A stretch of DNA of 64,000 bases from Trebonia sp963771985 (GTDB lineage Bacteria > Actinomycetota > Actinomycetes > Streptosporangiales > Streptosporangiaceae), in assembly GCA_963771985.1 (NCBI GenBank), contig CAVYVO010000003.1, forward strand, positions 248,001 through 312,000, given 5' to 3'. The position numbers and the translations under genes are program-made. This document shows positions 7,251 through 15,920 of this stretch, piece by piece. A model generated the notes under the pieces. The model had not been told where the DNA came from, searched no databases, and saw only the letters and a list, made by a program, of their open reading frames with translations. How positions within the stretch are numbered: position 1 is the first letter of the stretch; every line of letters begins with the position of its first letter.

Positions 7251-8855
7251 TTGTCCGCGGACTGGGATATCAGGGCCGACGTAGTCGTCGTGGGGTTCGG
7301 CGCGGCGGGTGCCTGCGCGGCCCTGGAGGCGGCCGAGGCGGGCTGCCGCGTGCTGGTGCTCGACCGGTTCACCGGCGGCGGGGCCACCGCGCTGTCCGGC
7401 GGCGTCGTGTACGCCGGCGGCGGCACGCCGCAGCAGCGCACGGCCGGCGTCAGCGACTCGGCGGAGGCGATGTTCGGCTACCTCCGCACCGAAGTAGGCG
7501 ACGTGGTGCCGGCCGGGACGCTCCGCGAATTCTGCGCCGGCAGCGTGTCGATGCTGGCGTGGCTGGAGAGCCACGGCGTGCCGTTCGAGGGCAGCCTCTG
7601 CCCGGACAAGACGTCATACCCGACGAACCGCCACTACCTGTACTACTCGGGCAGCGAGGTGGCCGCCCGCGACGTGGCACCGCCAGCGCCCCGGGGACAC
7701 CGCGCCCGCGGTCGCGGCACGTCGGGCGGCCTGCTGTACGCGCGGCTGGCCGCGGCGGCCCAGAAGGCCGGTATCCAGGTCGTGGGGCAGACTAAAGCCG
7801 TGCGGCTGATCACCGCCGACGGGCGGGTGACGGGGGTGGAGTGCCGCTCACTGCGCGGCGCACCGTGGTGGGCGCGCACCGCGCACCGCGTTGTGCACCA
7901 GGCCGCGCTGAAGCCCTACCTGTACGTTCCGAAGCTCGGCCGGGTCTTGCACCGGCCGGCCGACTGGCTGGAGCGCAGGTACGGGCGGACGATGCTGGTC
8001 GGGGCGGACCGCGGCGTGGTGATCGCCGCCGGCGGCTTCGGGGCGAACCGGCGGATGCTGCGCGCGCACGCGCCATCCGCGCGGGGCGGACTGCCGCTGG
8101 CGACGCCCGGCGACGACGGCGGCGGTGTCCTGCTCGGCACCGGGGCAGGGGGAGCGGCGGCGTTCCTCGACCGGGTCTCGGTCTGGCGCTTCCTCAGCCC
8201 GCCCCCGGCCCTGCTGCGCGGTGTTCTCGCCGACGGCGACGGGAAGCGGATATGCGACGAGTCCCGCTACGGCGCGGCGATCGGCGACGAGATCGTCCGC
8301 CGCGGCGGACGGGCCTGGCTGCTGGTGGACCGGGCCACGCTGACCGAGGCGCGCCGCCAGGTGCGCGGCTCCACGCTGTGGTTCCAGCGGCTGCAGGCGT
8401 GGTACCTGCTGACGTTCGGGCGGGTGACCGCGGATACGGTGGCCGGGGTGGCGGCGAGAGCCGGCGTCGACCCCGACGGCCTGGCGGCCACGCTGGCCGC
8501 GTACAACGCCGCGGCCGCCGCGGCCGATCCGCTGGGCAAGCCCGCCGACCTGGTGCGGCCGCAGGATCAGCCGCCGTACTCCCTGATCGACTTCTCCATC
8601 AGGCCCCGGCTGATGTACCCGGCCCCGGTGCTGACCCTCGGCGGCCTCGTGACCGACCCGGCAACCGGCCAGGTGCTGCGCGCGGACGGGACGGCGGTCC
8701 CCGGCCTGTACGCGGCCGGGCGCAGCGCCGTGGGCCTGTGCTCACGGTCCTACGTCAGCGGGCTGTCCATCGCCGACTGCGTGTTCTCCGGGCGGCGGGC
8801 AGGCCGCCACGCCGCGGCCGCCCAGGAGGACCGGCAGGCGCCGCTCAGTAGGTGA
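7251..8855 (+). CDS. KstD-like FAD-dependent oxidoreductase (FAD-binding 2 family)
   Basis: 534 aa from TTG 7251, preceded by GGGAGGTGG. Shares the fold of KstD: VVVGFGAAGACAALEAAEAG at the N-terminus, FTGGGATALSGGVVYAGGG, GVVIAAGGFGANRRML in the middle and a C-terminal GLYAAGRSAVGLCSRSYVSG. The last signature differs from true KstD, so it may act on another steroid (for example a delta4 or side-chain intermediate). It resembles the KstR-regulated flavoprotein Rv0785 type of M. tuberculosis; that comparison is from memory. Its stop overlaps the 3' end of kshB on the other strand. Confidence 0.8.
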   Translation: MSADWDIRADVVVVGFGAAGACAALEAAEAGCRVLVLDRFTGGGATALSGGVVYAGGGTPQQRTAGVSDSAEAMFGYLRTEVGDVVPAGTLREFCAGSVSMLAWLESHGVPFEGSLCPDKTSYPTNRHYLYYSGSEVAARDVAPPAPRGHRARGRGTSGGLLYARLAAAAQKAGIQVVGQTKAVRLITADGRVTGVECRSLRGAPWWARTAHRVVHQAALKPYLYVPKLGRVLHRPADWLERRYGRTMLVGADRGVVIAAGGFGANRRMLRAHAPSARGGLPLATPGDDGGGVLLGTGAGGAAAFLDRVSVWRFLSPPPALLRGVLADGDGKRICDESRYGAAIGDEIVRRGGRAWLLVDRATLTEARRQVRGSTLWFQRLQAWYLLTFGRVTADTVAGVAARAGVDPDGLAATLAAYNAAAAAADPLGKPADLVRPQDQPPYSLIDFSIRPRLMYPAPVLTLGGLVTDPATGQVLRADGTAVPGLYAAGRSAVGLCSRSYVSGLSIADCVFSGRRAGRHAAAAQEDRQAPLSR

Positions 8856-9858
8856 TGCGCACTTCCGGGGTCAGCGGCACGGCCTGGCAGGCGAGGATGT
8901 AGCCGTCGGCCAGGTCCGCCGCCTCCAGCACCTCGTTATGCGCCATCTCCACCTCGCCGGCCGTGAGCTGGCAGGCGCACGCGCCGCAGACTCCCTGACG
9001 GCACGAGTAGGGCGCCTCCAGCCCGGCGGCGATGAGCACGTCGAGCATGCGGGCACCGGGCTGCCACGGCAGCACCCGGGTCATGCCGTCCAGGTCGACC
9101 GACAGGGTTGCGGCTATCCCGTCGGCGGCCGGCGTCTCCTCGAACGGGTTCTCCGCCAGCGACAGGAATCGCTCCGCTCGTATCCGCTTCGCCGGCACAC
9201 CTAGCTGCCCCAGCGCCGCCCGCACCACCGTGAGGTACGGGTCGGGTCCGCAGACGTACGGCGCCCACCCGGCATACGGCCGGGCCAGGGCCGCGATCCC
9301 GTCGGCGGCCGGGGTCCCCTGCAGCGAGTCCAGCCAGTGCAGGACAACCAGCCGGCCGGCCGCCGAGGTCACGAGCCTGCGCAGTTCGTCGGCGAAGATC
9401 ACCGACCGCTCGTCCCTGTTGGCGTACACGAGCGCGACCCGCCCGCGGCCGGCGGCCAGCACGGATTTGAGGATGGAGATGACCGGCGTGATCCCGCTGC
9501 CCGCCGCGAACAGCAGGAATTCGCCGTCCAGCGATCGCGGGCAGAAAGTCCCGGCCGGCGGAAGCAGGTCAAGGACGGTGCCAGCCGCGACGTTGTCCAG
9601 GATCCAGTTGGAGGCATAGCCTCCGGCCGTCCGCTTGACGGTGATCGCGGGCAGGTCGCCCGCATGCGGCGACGAGCACAGCGAGTAGCACCGCGCCACC
9701 GATCCGGTCCGCTCAGAAGGCACGCGGACGGTGATGAACTGGCCAGGACCGTAGGCGAACGTGCCGGCGAGCGGCGGCGGCACGTCCAGCACGAGCGAGG
9801 ACGCGTCCGGAGTCTCGCGGATCACCTCCGCCACAGGCACCTTGTAGTAATCGCGCAC
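8845..9858 (-). CDS. kshB: 3-ketosteroid 9alpha-hydroxylase reductase subunit KshB
   Basis: About 337 aa from GTG 9858 (no ATG nearby, ribosome site weak). Domain order: FAD-binding ferredoxin-reductase barrel (GQFITVRVPSE, RCYSLCSSP), NAD-binding domain (LLFAAGSGITPVISILKS, YVCGPDPY) and a C-terminal plant-type [2Fe-2S] ferredoxin with CRQGVCGACAC and a distal LACQ cysteine. It passes electrons from NADH to KshA, which hydroxylates C9 of androstadienedione. It lies in one minus-strand run kshA - small CxxC gene - kshB, presumably a single operon from the box at 11352. Confidence 0.9.
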   Translation of the reverse strand: MRDYYKVPVAEVIRETPDASSLVLDVPPPLAGTFAYGPGQFITVRVPSERTGSVARCYSLCSSPHAGDLPAITVKRTAGGYASNWILDNVAAGTVLDLLPPAGTFCPRSLDGEFLLFAAGSGITPVISILKSVLAAGRGRVALVYANRDERSVIFADELRRLVTSAAGRLVVLHWLDSLQGTPAADGIAALARPYAGWAPYVCGPDPYLTVVRAALGQLGVPAKRIRAERFLSLAENPFEETPAADGIAATLSVDLDGMTRVLPWQPGARMLDVLIAAGLEAPYSCRQGVCGACACQLTAGEVEMAHNEVLEAADLADGYILACQAVPLTPEVRITY

Positions 9859-9875
9859 TGTCGCTGTTTCCCCGC

Positions 9876-10157
9876 TCAGCCGTAGGAGGGCGGCGAGACC
9901 GTCAGCTGGCCGGACGCGACCGCGGCGTTGATGCTGTCGCGCAGGCTGGCGCATCCCTCGAGCAGCGCGCTGCGGGTGCCTTCGTCGGCCCGCGCGTGGA
10001 ACTCCGCGCAGCGCCGCGCCGCCGCCGCGGTCCACTGCACCGACGTGTGCTGCGGGCTGAACTTCACGACGTCCGCGGTCGCCCCGCAGCGAGCGCAGCC
10101 GACCGGCTGCGGGCTGGCATGGCGCTCGTCGGCACGGACGGTGACGTGCCGGGCCAT
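9876..10157 (-). CDS. Small CxxC protein encoded between kshA and kshB
   Basis: 93 aa. The N-terminal quarter has CARCGATADVVKFSPQHTSVQW, one CxxC pair, followed by a helical alanine-rich segment with one more Cys (EGCASLRDSI). It begins 1 bp after the kshA stop and ends 17 bp before the kshB start, so it is surely co-transcribed. Function unknown. A role in KshAB assembly, iron-sulphur handling or electron transfer is only suggested by position. Confidence 0.65.
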   Translation of the reverse strand: MARHVTVRADERHASPQPVGCARCGATADVVKFSPQHTSVQWTAAAARRCAEFHARADEGTRSALLEGCASLRDSINAAVASGQLTVSPPSYG

Positions 10158-10158
10158 C

Positions 10159-11347
10159 TCAGCCCGCCTCGGCCGGGGAACCGGCCGCGGTCTCTGCTGA
10201 GGCCCCTCTGGCGGCCAGGTTCCGCGCGACCTCCGCCTCCCAGCCCGCCACGGCTCGGGTGGTGTCTATCTCGAACTCATACCGGGCGGTCATGTCCGGC
10301 TCGATGTCGGCCGCGTCGCGGTAGAACTGCTCATACCAGCGCCGCAGCTGATAGACCGGGCCGTCCTCCGCGCACAGCAGCGGGTTGTCCACCCGGCTCT
10401 TGTGCAGCCAGATCTCCACGTCCTGCTCGAAGCCGATCCCGACGAACTTGGCGAACTTGGCGCCGAACCTGTTGGCCTGACCATCGGACAATCCCGGCGG
10501 CCGCTTGACGATCACGCCCCACTGCAGCATGAACGAGGTCGGGGTCACCGGATAGTGACAGTTGATCAGCACGCTCTCGACCGCCATGCCGTGGTACTCG
10601 TGCCACAGGTTGTCGATCATGTAGGAGGGGCCGAAATAAGATGCTTCCGAACGGAGGGTTGTTTCTCCTCCTTCGGAGTAGTTCGAACGCCGCGCCGACG
10701 TCCGGGCGCGCCCTGGTCCGCAGGTACTGCGAGGCGATATGCCCTTCGAAGACGTTCTTGAAGTACGTCGGGAACGCGAAGTGGATGTAGAAGAAGTGCG
10801 CCATGTCCACGACGTTGTCCACGACCTCGCGGCAGTTCGCGCCGTCCACCAGGATCGAGTCCCAGGTCCAGCGGGTCCACTCGGCTGAGTAAGCGCCCTC
10901 GATCCGCGGGATGGTCACGTCGTCCGGCGGCGGGTTCCCCTCCGGGTCATGCCAGACGAACAGCTGCCCGTTCCGCTCCAGGGTCAGCCACGACCGGGTC
11001 CTGGCGGCGGGCGGCACCCGGCGCGCGTAGGGAATCTGCGCGCACCGGCCGTCGCCGCCCCAGCGCCAGTCATGGAACGGGCAGGCGACCTGGTCGCCCT
11101 TGACGCTGCCCATGCTCAGGTCGCCGCCCATGTGGCGGCAGTACGCGTCCAGGACATGCAGCTCGCCGGCGGCGTCGGCGAAGACGACCAGCTTGGTGCC
11201 GAATGCCTGCACGGCATGCGGCCGCGGCGGATCGCCGTCGCGGAACCTGTCCGCCAGCCCAAGGCAGTGCCAGCCGCGCGCGAACCTGTCCGGCGGCGTC
11301 CCGGCGTCGATAGTCCGAGGGCCATCCATACCCACACCCATACCCAT
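10159..11347 (-). pseudogene. kshA: 3-ketosteroid 9alpha-hydroxylase oxygenase KshA, frameshifted
   Basis: Rieske non-haem iron oxygenase. The first frame (11347 to about 10686) has the Rieske ligands CRH..CPFH and the mononuclear iron site NVVDMAHFFYIH. At TTCGAAC (10681-10687 on this strand) the frame moves; one fewer A gives AFDYSEGGETTLRSEASYFG, and the rest (HEYHGMAVESVLINCHYPVT, WYEQFYRDAADIEPDM) continues in the other frame to 10159. The two frames together cover the usual length of about 390 aa. As deposited the enzyme is truncated. Because kshB, kstD and hsaABCD are intact, a base-call error is as likely as real loss. KstR-type box immediately upstream. Confidence 0.85.
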
Positions 11348-11351
11348 AGAC

Positions 11352-11365
11352 TAGAACATGTTCTA
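11352..11365. promoter_or_regulatory. KstR-type box in the kshA-hsaA divergent promoter
   Basis: TAGAACATGTTCTA, a perfect palindrome matching TnnAACnnGTTnnA (extended to CTAG...CTAG at 11351-11366). It lies 4 bp before the kshA ATG and 39 bp before the hsaA GTG, so a bound repressor would block both. Confidence 0.8.
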
Positions 11366-11404
11366 GTCTTGTGGCGATGGGCGGGCACGAGGAAGGAACG
11401 GGTT

Positions 11405-12601
11405 GTGGGCGAAATCGGCGCGTACGCAGGGCCGGAGCCGGCGGTTGTCGCCGCGGTGGCCGACCTGCTCCCGGCGTTCCGGCAGCGGGCCCAGGAGACC
11501 GAGGACAACCGGGTCGTATCGGCCGAGTCGGTCAAGGCGCTGACGGAGACCGGGTTCTTCCGGCTGCTCCAGCCGGCCAGCCACGGCGGACTCGAGGCGG
11601 ACCCAGTCGCGTTCTTCACCGCGGTGCGGCTGATCGCGAGCGCGTGCGGATCCACCGGGTGGGTCGCGTCGGTCCTCGGCGTGCACCCGTGGCAGCTCGC
11701 CTTGTTCCCGCCGCGGGCGCAGGAAGACGTCTGGGGCGCCGACCCCGGCACGCGGATGTCGTCCTCGTACGCGCCCACCGGGCGGGCGCGTGCCGTCGAG
11801 GACGGCTACCGGCTGGACGGGCGGTGGAGCTTCTCCTCCGGCTGCGACCACGCGAGCTGGGTGCTGCTCGGCGGGATAGTGCTCGACGGCGACGGCAAGC
11901 CCGTCGACTTCCGCACGTTCCTGCTGCCGTCCAGCGACTACGCCATCGATGACGTGTGGGATACGGTCGGCCTGCGCGGCACGGGCAGCAACGACATCGT
12001 GGTGAACGGGGCGTTCGTCCCGGCGTACCGGTCGCTGAGCTTCACCGACGTCACCCGGTGCGCCTGCCCGGGGCAGGAGCGCAACCCCGGGCCGTTGTAC
12101 CGCATCCCGTACGGGTCGGTCTTCTCCTACGCCATCACGACGCCGATCATCGGCATGGCGACCGGGGCGTACGACGCGCACGTGGCCTATCAGCGCGAGC
12201 GGGTGCGGGCCTCCTACGTGGGCCAGAAGGCGGCGGAGGACCCGTTCGGGCAGGTGCGGGTCGCCGAGGCGGCGGGCCTGCTCGACGCCGCGTGGCTGGC
12301 CCTTGAACGGGACATGTCCGACCTGATGGCGTACGCGCGCGCGGGGGAGAAGCTCCCGCTGCCGTTGCGGCTGCGGGTGCGGCGCGACCAGGTGACCGGC
12401 ACCGGGCAGGCGATCCGCGCGGTAGACCTGCTGTTCGAGAACTCCGGCGGGCGCGCGCTGAAGAGCGGGACACCCATCCAGCGGTTCTGGCGGGACGCGC
12501 ACGCCGGGCGGGTGCACGCGATCAACGACCCGGAACGGGCGCTGTCGGCGTTCGGCCGCGGCGAGTTCGGGCACGACGTGCCGCCGGACGCGATGGTCTA
12601 G
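11405..12601 (+). CDS. hsaA: 3-HSA hydroxylase, oxygenase subunit HsaA
   Basis: About 398 aa from GTG 11405, preceded by AGGAAGG. Acyl-CoA-dehydrogenase-fold flavin-dependent monooxygenase that, with reduced flavin from HsaB, hydroxylates the A-ring phenol 3-HSA to the catechol 3,4-DHSA. Seen: ACGSTGWVASVLGVHPWQLA, MSSSYAPTGRA, the SSGCDHASWVLLGG flavin/substrate segment, VGLRGTGSNDIVV and the C-terminal FWRDAHAGRVHAIND. These match HsaA of M. tuberculosis and Rhodococcus closely. First gene of hsaADCB. Confidence 0.92.
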   Translation: MGEIGAYAGPEPAVVAAVADLLPAFRQRAQETEDNRVVSAESVKALTETGFFRLLQPASHGGLEADPVAFFTAVRLIASACGSTGWVASVLGVHPWQLALFPPRAQEDVWGADPGTRMSSSYAPTGRARAVEDGYRLDGRWSFSSGCDHASWVLLGGIVLDGDGKPVDFRTFLLPSSDYAIDDVWDTVGLRGTGSNDIVVNGAFVPAYRSLSFTDVTRCACPGQERNPGPLYRIPYGSVFSYAITTPIIGMATGAYDAHVAYQRERVRASYVGQKAAEDPFGQVRVAEAAGLLDAAWLALERDMSDLMAYARAGEKLPLPLRLRVRRDQVTGTGQAIRAVDLLFENSGGRALKSGTPIQRFWRDAHAGRVHAINDPERALSAFGRGEFGHDVPPDAMV

Positions 12602-12612
12602 GGGCGCGGATC

Positions 12613-13446
12613 ATGCACCTTGCTTACGAGCAAGCGGGGGCGCGGCACCCGGGGGTCCCGGTCGTCATGCTGCACGGCGGCGGGCCCGGCGCCTCGGGCA
12701 TGTCTAACTTCGGGCGGAACCTGCCGGTGTTCGCGGAGCGGTTCCGCACCCTGGTCGTCGACCAGCCTGGCTTCGGCAAGTCGGACAAGCCCCCGGTGGA
12801 GGGGAACTACTTCACCTTCTCCGCGCGGGCGCTCGCGGGCCTGCTGGACGAGCTCGGCGTCGACCGCGTCCACCTGGTGGGCAACTCGCTGGGCGGCGGG
12901 ACCGCGGTCCGCTTCGCCCTGCGGTATCCCGAACGCGCGGGTCGCCTGGTGCTGATGGGACCTGGGGGCCTGTCCCTCAACGTGTTCGCCCCGGACCCGA
13001 CCGAGGGGGTCAGGCGGCTGGCGGACTTCCCGGCCCCGCCCGGCCCCAGCAGGGAGAAGATGGCGGCGTTCCTGCGGACGATGGTGTTCGACCAGCGGCT
13101 GGTGACCGACGAGCTGATCGACGAGCTGATCGACGAGCGGTACGCCGCCGCGTCCGATCCGGCGGCGCTCGCGGCCATGGCGTCGATGGGCGCCTCCTTC
13201 TACGACCCCGCCTTCTTCGAGGACGGCCTGCTGTGGCGGGAGGCGCACCGGCTGCGCAATCACGTGCTGCTGATCTGGGGCCGTGAGGACCGGGTCAACC
13301 CGCTCGACGGCGCCCTGGTCGCGCTCAAGCTGATCCGGCGCGCGCGGCTGCACGTCTTCGGCGGCTGCGGGCACTGGGCCCAGCTGGAGAAGTTCGATGA
13401 GTTCAATCAGCTGGCGATCAGCTTCCTGGAGGGAGGGGACCGTTGA
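12613..13446 (+). CDS. hsaD: 4,9-DSHA hydrolase HsaD (meta-cleavage product hydrolase)
   Basis: 277 aa alpha/beta hydrolase. Catalytic triad visible: Ser92 in GNSLGGG, Asp226 in WGREDRVNP, His254 in GCGHWAQLEK; oxyanion loop HGGGPGASG. It cleaves the ring-opened product of HsaC to 2-hydroxyhexadienoate and HIP (DOHNAA). It follows hsaA by 11 bp and overlaps hsaC at TTGA, showing translational coupling. Confidence 0.92.
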   Translation: MHLAYEQAGARHPGVPVVMLHGGGPGASGMSNFGRNLPVFAERFRTLVVDQPGFGKSDKPPVEGNYFTFSARALAGLLDELGVDRVHLVGNSLGGGTAVRFALRYPERAGRLVLMGPGGLSLNVFAPDPTEGVRRLADFPAPPGPSREKMAAFLRTMVFDQRLVTDELIDELIDERYAAASDPAALAAMASMGASFYDPAFFEDGLLWREAHRLRNHVLLIWGREDRVNPLDGALVALKLIRRARLHVFGGCGHWAQLEKFDEFNQLAISFLEGGDR

Positions 13447-14345
13447 TCCGGTCTCTTGGCTACCTGCGGATCGAGTCGGCCGACGTCGCGGCCTGGCGTG
13501 AGTTCGGCGTCCGTATCCTCGGCATGGTGGAGGGCCGGGGACCAGAGGACGGCGCCCTGTACCTGCGGATGGATGACTTCCCCGCCCGGCTGGTGATCGT
13601 GCCGGGATCGCGGGAGCGGCTGCTCGCGTCCGGCTGGGAGGTGGCCGGCGCGGAGGAGCTGGCCGTCGTGGGGCAGGCCCTCGCGGAGGTCGGCGTCGCA
13701 GTGAAGGCGGGCACCCCGGACGAACTCGCGGCGCGGCGGGTGGGCGACATGCTGCGCTTCGACGACCCGGCGGGCAACGCGGTCGAGGTTTTCTGCGGCG
13801 CGGCGCTCGAGCACCGGCCCGTCGCGAGTCCGTACGGCAACCGGTTCGTGACGGGCGACATGGGCATGGGGCACGTCGTGCTGCCCGTGGCGGGCGCCGC
13901 GGACGCCGCGCTGCCGTTCTACACCGAGGTGCTCGGCTTCCGCCTGCGGGACTCGATGCGGATGCCGGCGGAGTTCATCGGAGGGAAGCCGGGGGACCCG
14001 CCGGCCTGGTTCCGGTTCCTCGGCTGTAACCCGCGGCATCACTCGCTGGCCCTGGCGCCCATGCCGGCCCCGGCGGGAATCGTGCATCTCATGATCGAGG
14101 TCGCCGCGCTGGACGACGTCGGCCGGGCCCTGGACCGGTGCGCGCGGCGGCGCGCGCCGGTGTCCGCCTCACTCGGGCGGCACGCCAACGACCTGATGGT
14201 GTCGTTCTACGTGCGCACCCCCGGCGGGTTCGACATCGAGTACGGCACCGACGGGCGGCTGGTGGACGACGCGACGTGGGTCAGCAGGGAGACCACCGCG
14301 GTCAGCCTCTGGGGACACAGCTTTGCCGGCCCCGCCGAACACTGA
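13443..14345 (+). CDS. hsaC: 3,4-DHSA extradiol dioxygenase HsaC
   Basis: 300 aa from TTG 13443. Two-domain type I extradiol dioxygenase. Metal ligands His144 (GMGHVVLP), His215 (IVHLMIEV) and Glu266 (GFDIEYG) are all present, as are the active-site residues His200, His247 and Tyr256. It opens the catechol ring of 3,4-DHSA by meta cleavage with O2. Coupled upstream to hsaD and overlaps hsaB by 23 bp. Confidence 0.92.
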   Translation: MIRSLGYLRIESADVAAWREFGVRILGMVEGRGPEDGALYLRMDDFPARLVIVPGSRERLLASGWEVAGAEELAVVGQALAEVGVAVKAGTPDELAARRVGDMLRFDDPAGNAVEVFCGAALEHRPVASPYGNRFVTGDMGMGHVVLPVAGAADAALPFYTEVLGFRLRDSMRMPAEFIGGKPGDPPAWFRFLGCNPRHHSLALAPMPAPAGIVHLMIEVAALDDVGRALDRCARRRAPVSASLGRHANDLMVSFYVRTPGGFDIEYGTDGRLVDDATWVSRETTAVSLWGHSFAGPAEH

Positions 14346-14922
14346 GCGTCTAGGGGGATCGTCCCCCCGGGGCAGCGGCGACATCGAGGCGGCCGGGTTC
14401 CGGCAGGTGCTCGGCCACTTCTGCACCGGCGTCACCGTCATCACCGGCGCCGAGGACGGCCGTCCGGCCGGGTTCGCCTGCCAGGCGTTCGCGGCCCTGT
14501 CTCTGGACCCGCCACTGGTGCTGTTCTGCCCCGGCAGGTCATCGGCCACCTGGCCGGTGATCGCCCGGACCGGGTACTTCTGCGCCAACGTGCTGGCCGC
14601 CGGGCAGCAGGAGCTCGCCCGCCGGTTCGGCGTCCCCGGGACGGACAAGTTCGCCGGGGTGGGCTGGTCGCCGTCGCGGTCGGGTGCCCCGGTCCTGGCC
14701 GGCGCGCTCACCTGGGTCGGGTGCGCGGTGGCGGCGGTGCACGAGGCGGGGGACCACTACGTGGTAACGGGCCGGGTCACCGAGCTCGGCCCGTGCCAGC
14801 CCGTCCGGCCCCTGCTGTTCTACCGGGGCCGGTACGCGGAGACCGGCCAGGACGGCGCCGACGGCCTGCCCGAAGTCGTCGACACATTGCTCGCCTGGCC
14901 GCGCCACGCCGACTGGATCTAA
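14323..14922 (+). CDS. hsaB: Flavin reductase subunit HsaB
   Basis: 199 aa, TTG start 14323 inside the hsaC end. Flavin-reductase-like domain: FRQVLGHFCTGVTVITGAED, GFACQAFAALSLDPPLVLFC, CANVLAAGQQELARRFG and DHYVVTGRVTELG. It supplies reduced flavin to HsaA. Gene order A-D-C-B matches the mycobacterial cluster. Confidence 0.9.
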   Translation: MPAPPNTERLGGSSPRGSGDIEAAGFRQVLGHFCTGVTVITGAEDGRPAGFACQAFAALSLDPPLVLFCPGRSSATWPVIARTGYFCANVLAAGQQELARRFGVPGTDKFAGVGWSPSRSGAPVLAGALTWVGCAVAAVHEAGDHYVVTGRVTELGPCQPVRPLLFYRGRYAETGQDGADGLPEVVDTLLAWPRHADWI

Positions 14923-15011
14923 CCTCCGCTCGCTGCCCGCGGTCAGGGATCATGACGTGCATTACGCGAACGGCCACCGCGCCGGGCTGGTGCCCCGTTC
15001 TGGTGCTTCGG

Positions 15012-15920
15012 TCAGTCGGCCGGCTGCCAGAGGCGGAACGTCGTGCCCTGGTCGTCGACGCACTCGGTGAACAGCCCGTACCGCCTGCGCCCGGGCTCGT
15101 CCGCGCGGCCGCCGGCCGCCCGGACCCGCTCGACCGCGGCGGCGATGTCGTCGACGCGGTAGGACAGCTGCACCTCCGGCTCCGCGCCCTGCGACGGCAA
15201 GATGCTCAGCGGCGGCCTGGTCTCATCGGTGCGCCACGCACCGGGGTGGCCGGAGGAGAACGGCACCTGCAGCACGGCCTCGTAGAACTTCTTGGCCGCT
15301 TCCGCGTCCCGCGCCATCATCGTCACGTTCGCTACGTCGCCCTGGCGCAGCCGGGTGGCCCGCGCCGGCGGCCTCAGCAGCATCCAGCGGTGCCCGAACG
15401 GGTCGACGATCACCGAGCCGCGACCGTAGGGCTGATCGGTCGGCTCACGCTCTACTGAGGCGCCGCTGCGCCGGGCCCGCTCGGTAGTCCCGTCGACGTC
15501 GTCGACCTGCAGATGGAGGGTGTGGCTGAACGTCGCGGGGGAGTCGGGCGCGCGCACGGGCACGTCAGGCCAGAGATCGGAGGCTTCGGCGAACATCAGC
15601 ACCGCGTCGCCGATGCCGATCTCGGCGTGGCCGATCGTGCCGTCCGCGTTGACGTGGAGCTCGCCGCGGCGCTGCGCTCCGAACACCTCGACGTACCAGT
15701 CCATGGCGCGCCGGGCATCGGACACGATGATGTAGGGGGTCAGCGTCGGAGGCCAGGCGGGCTCACGCTCGACACCGGCCGCGACGGTCTGCTGGGACAT
15801 GGTTCCTCCTGGGGATGCGAAGACTTCCCGGGTCAGCCGCAGTCGCAGCACCTCGGCGAAGTAGAGGTCGGGATCGACCGGCGTGACGGGCTCGCGCAGA
15901 GCCTCAAACGGATCGGTCAT
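15012..15920 (-). CDS. Two-domain VOC (glyoxalase/bleomycin-resistance fold) protein
   Basis: 302 aa. The start at ATG 15920 overlaps the stop of the sigma-factor gene (ATGA); the N-terminal 46 residues (MTDPFEALREPVTPVDPDLY) are the leader seen on this actinomycete family. Two VOC domains follow: TLTPYIIVSDARRAMDWYVE to about residue 165, and VTMMARDAEAAKKFYEAVLQ to the end. An internal ATG at 15800 with AGGAGGAAC could give a shorter form. Substrate unknown. Co-transcribed with the ECF sigma factor. Confidence 0.75.
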   Translation of the reverse strand: MTDPFEALREPVTPVDPDLYFAEVLRLRLTREVFASPGGTMSQQTVAAGVEREPAWPPTLTPYIIVSDARRAMDWYVEVFGAQRRGELHVNADGTIGHAEIGIGDAVLMFAEASDLWPDVPVRAPDSPATFSHTLHLQVDDVDGTTERARRSGASVEREPTDQPYGRGSVIVDPFGHRWMLLRPPARATRLRQGDVANVTMMARDAEAAKKFYEAVLQVPFSSGHPGAWRTDETRPPLSILPSQGAEPEVQLSYRVDDIAAAVERVRAAGGRADEPGRRRYGLFTECVDDQGTTFRLWQPAD

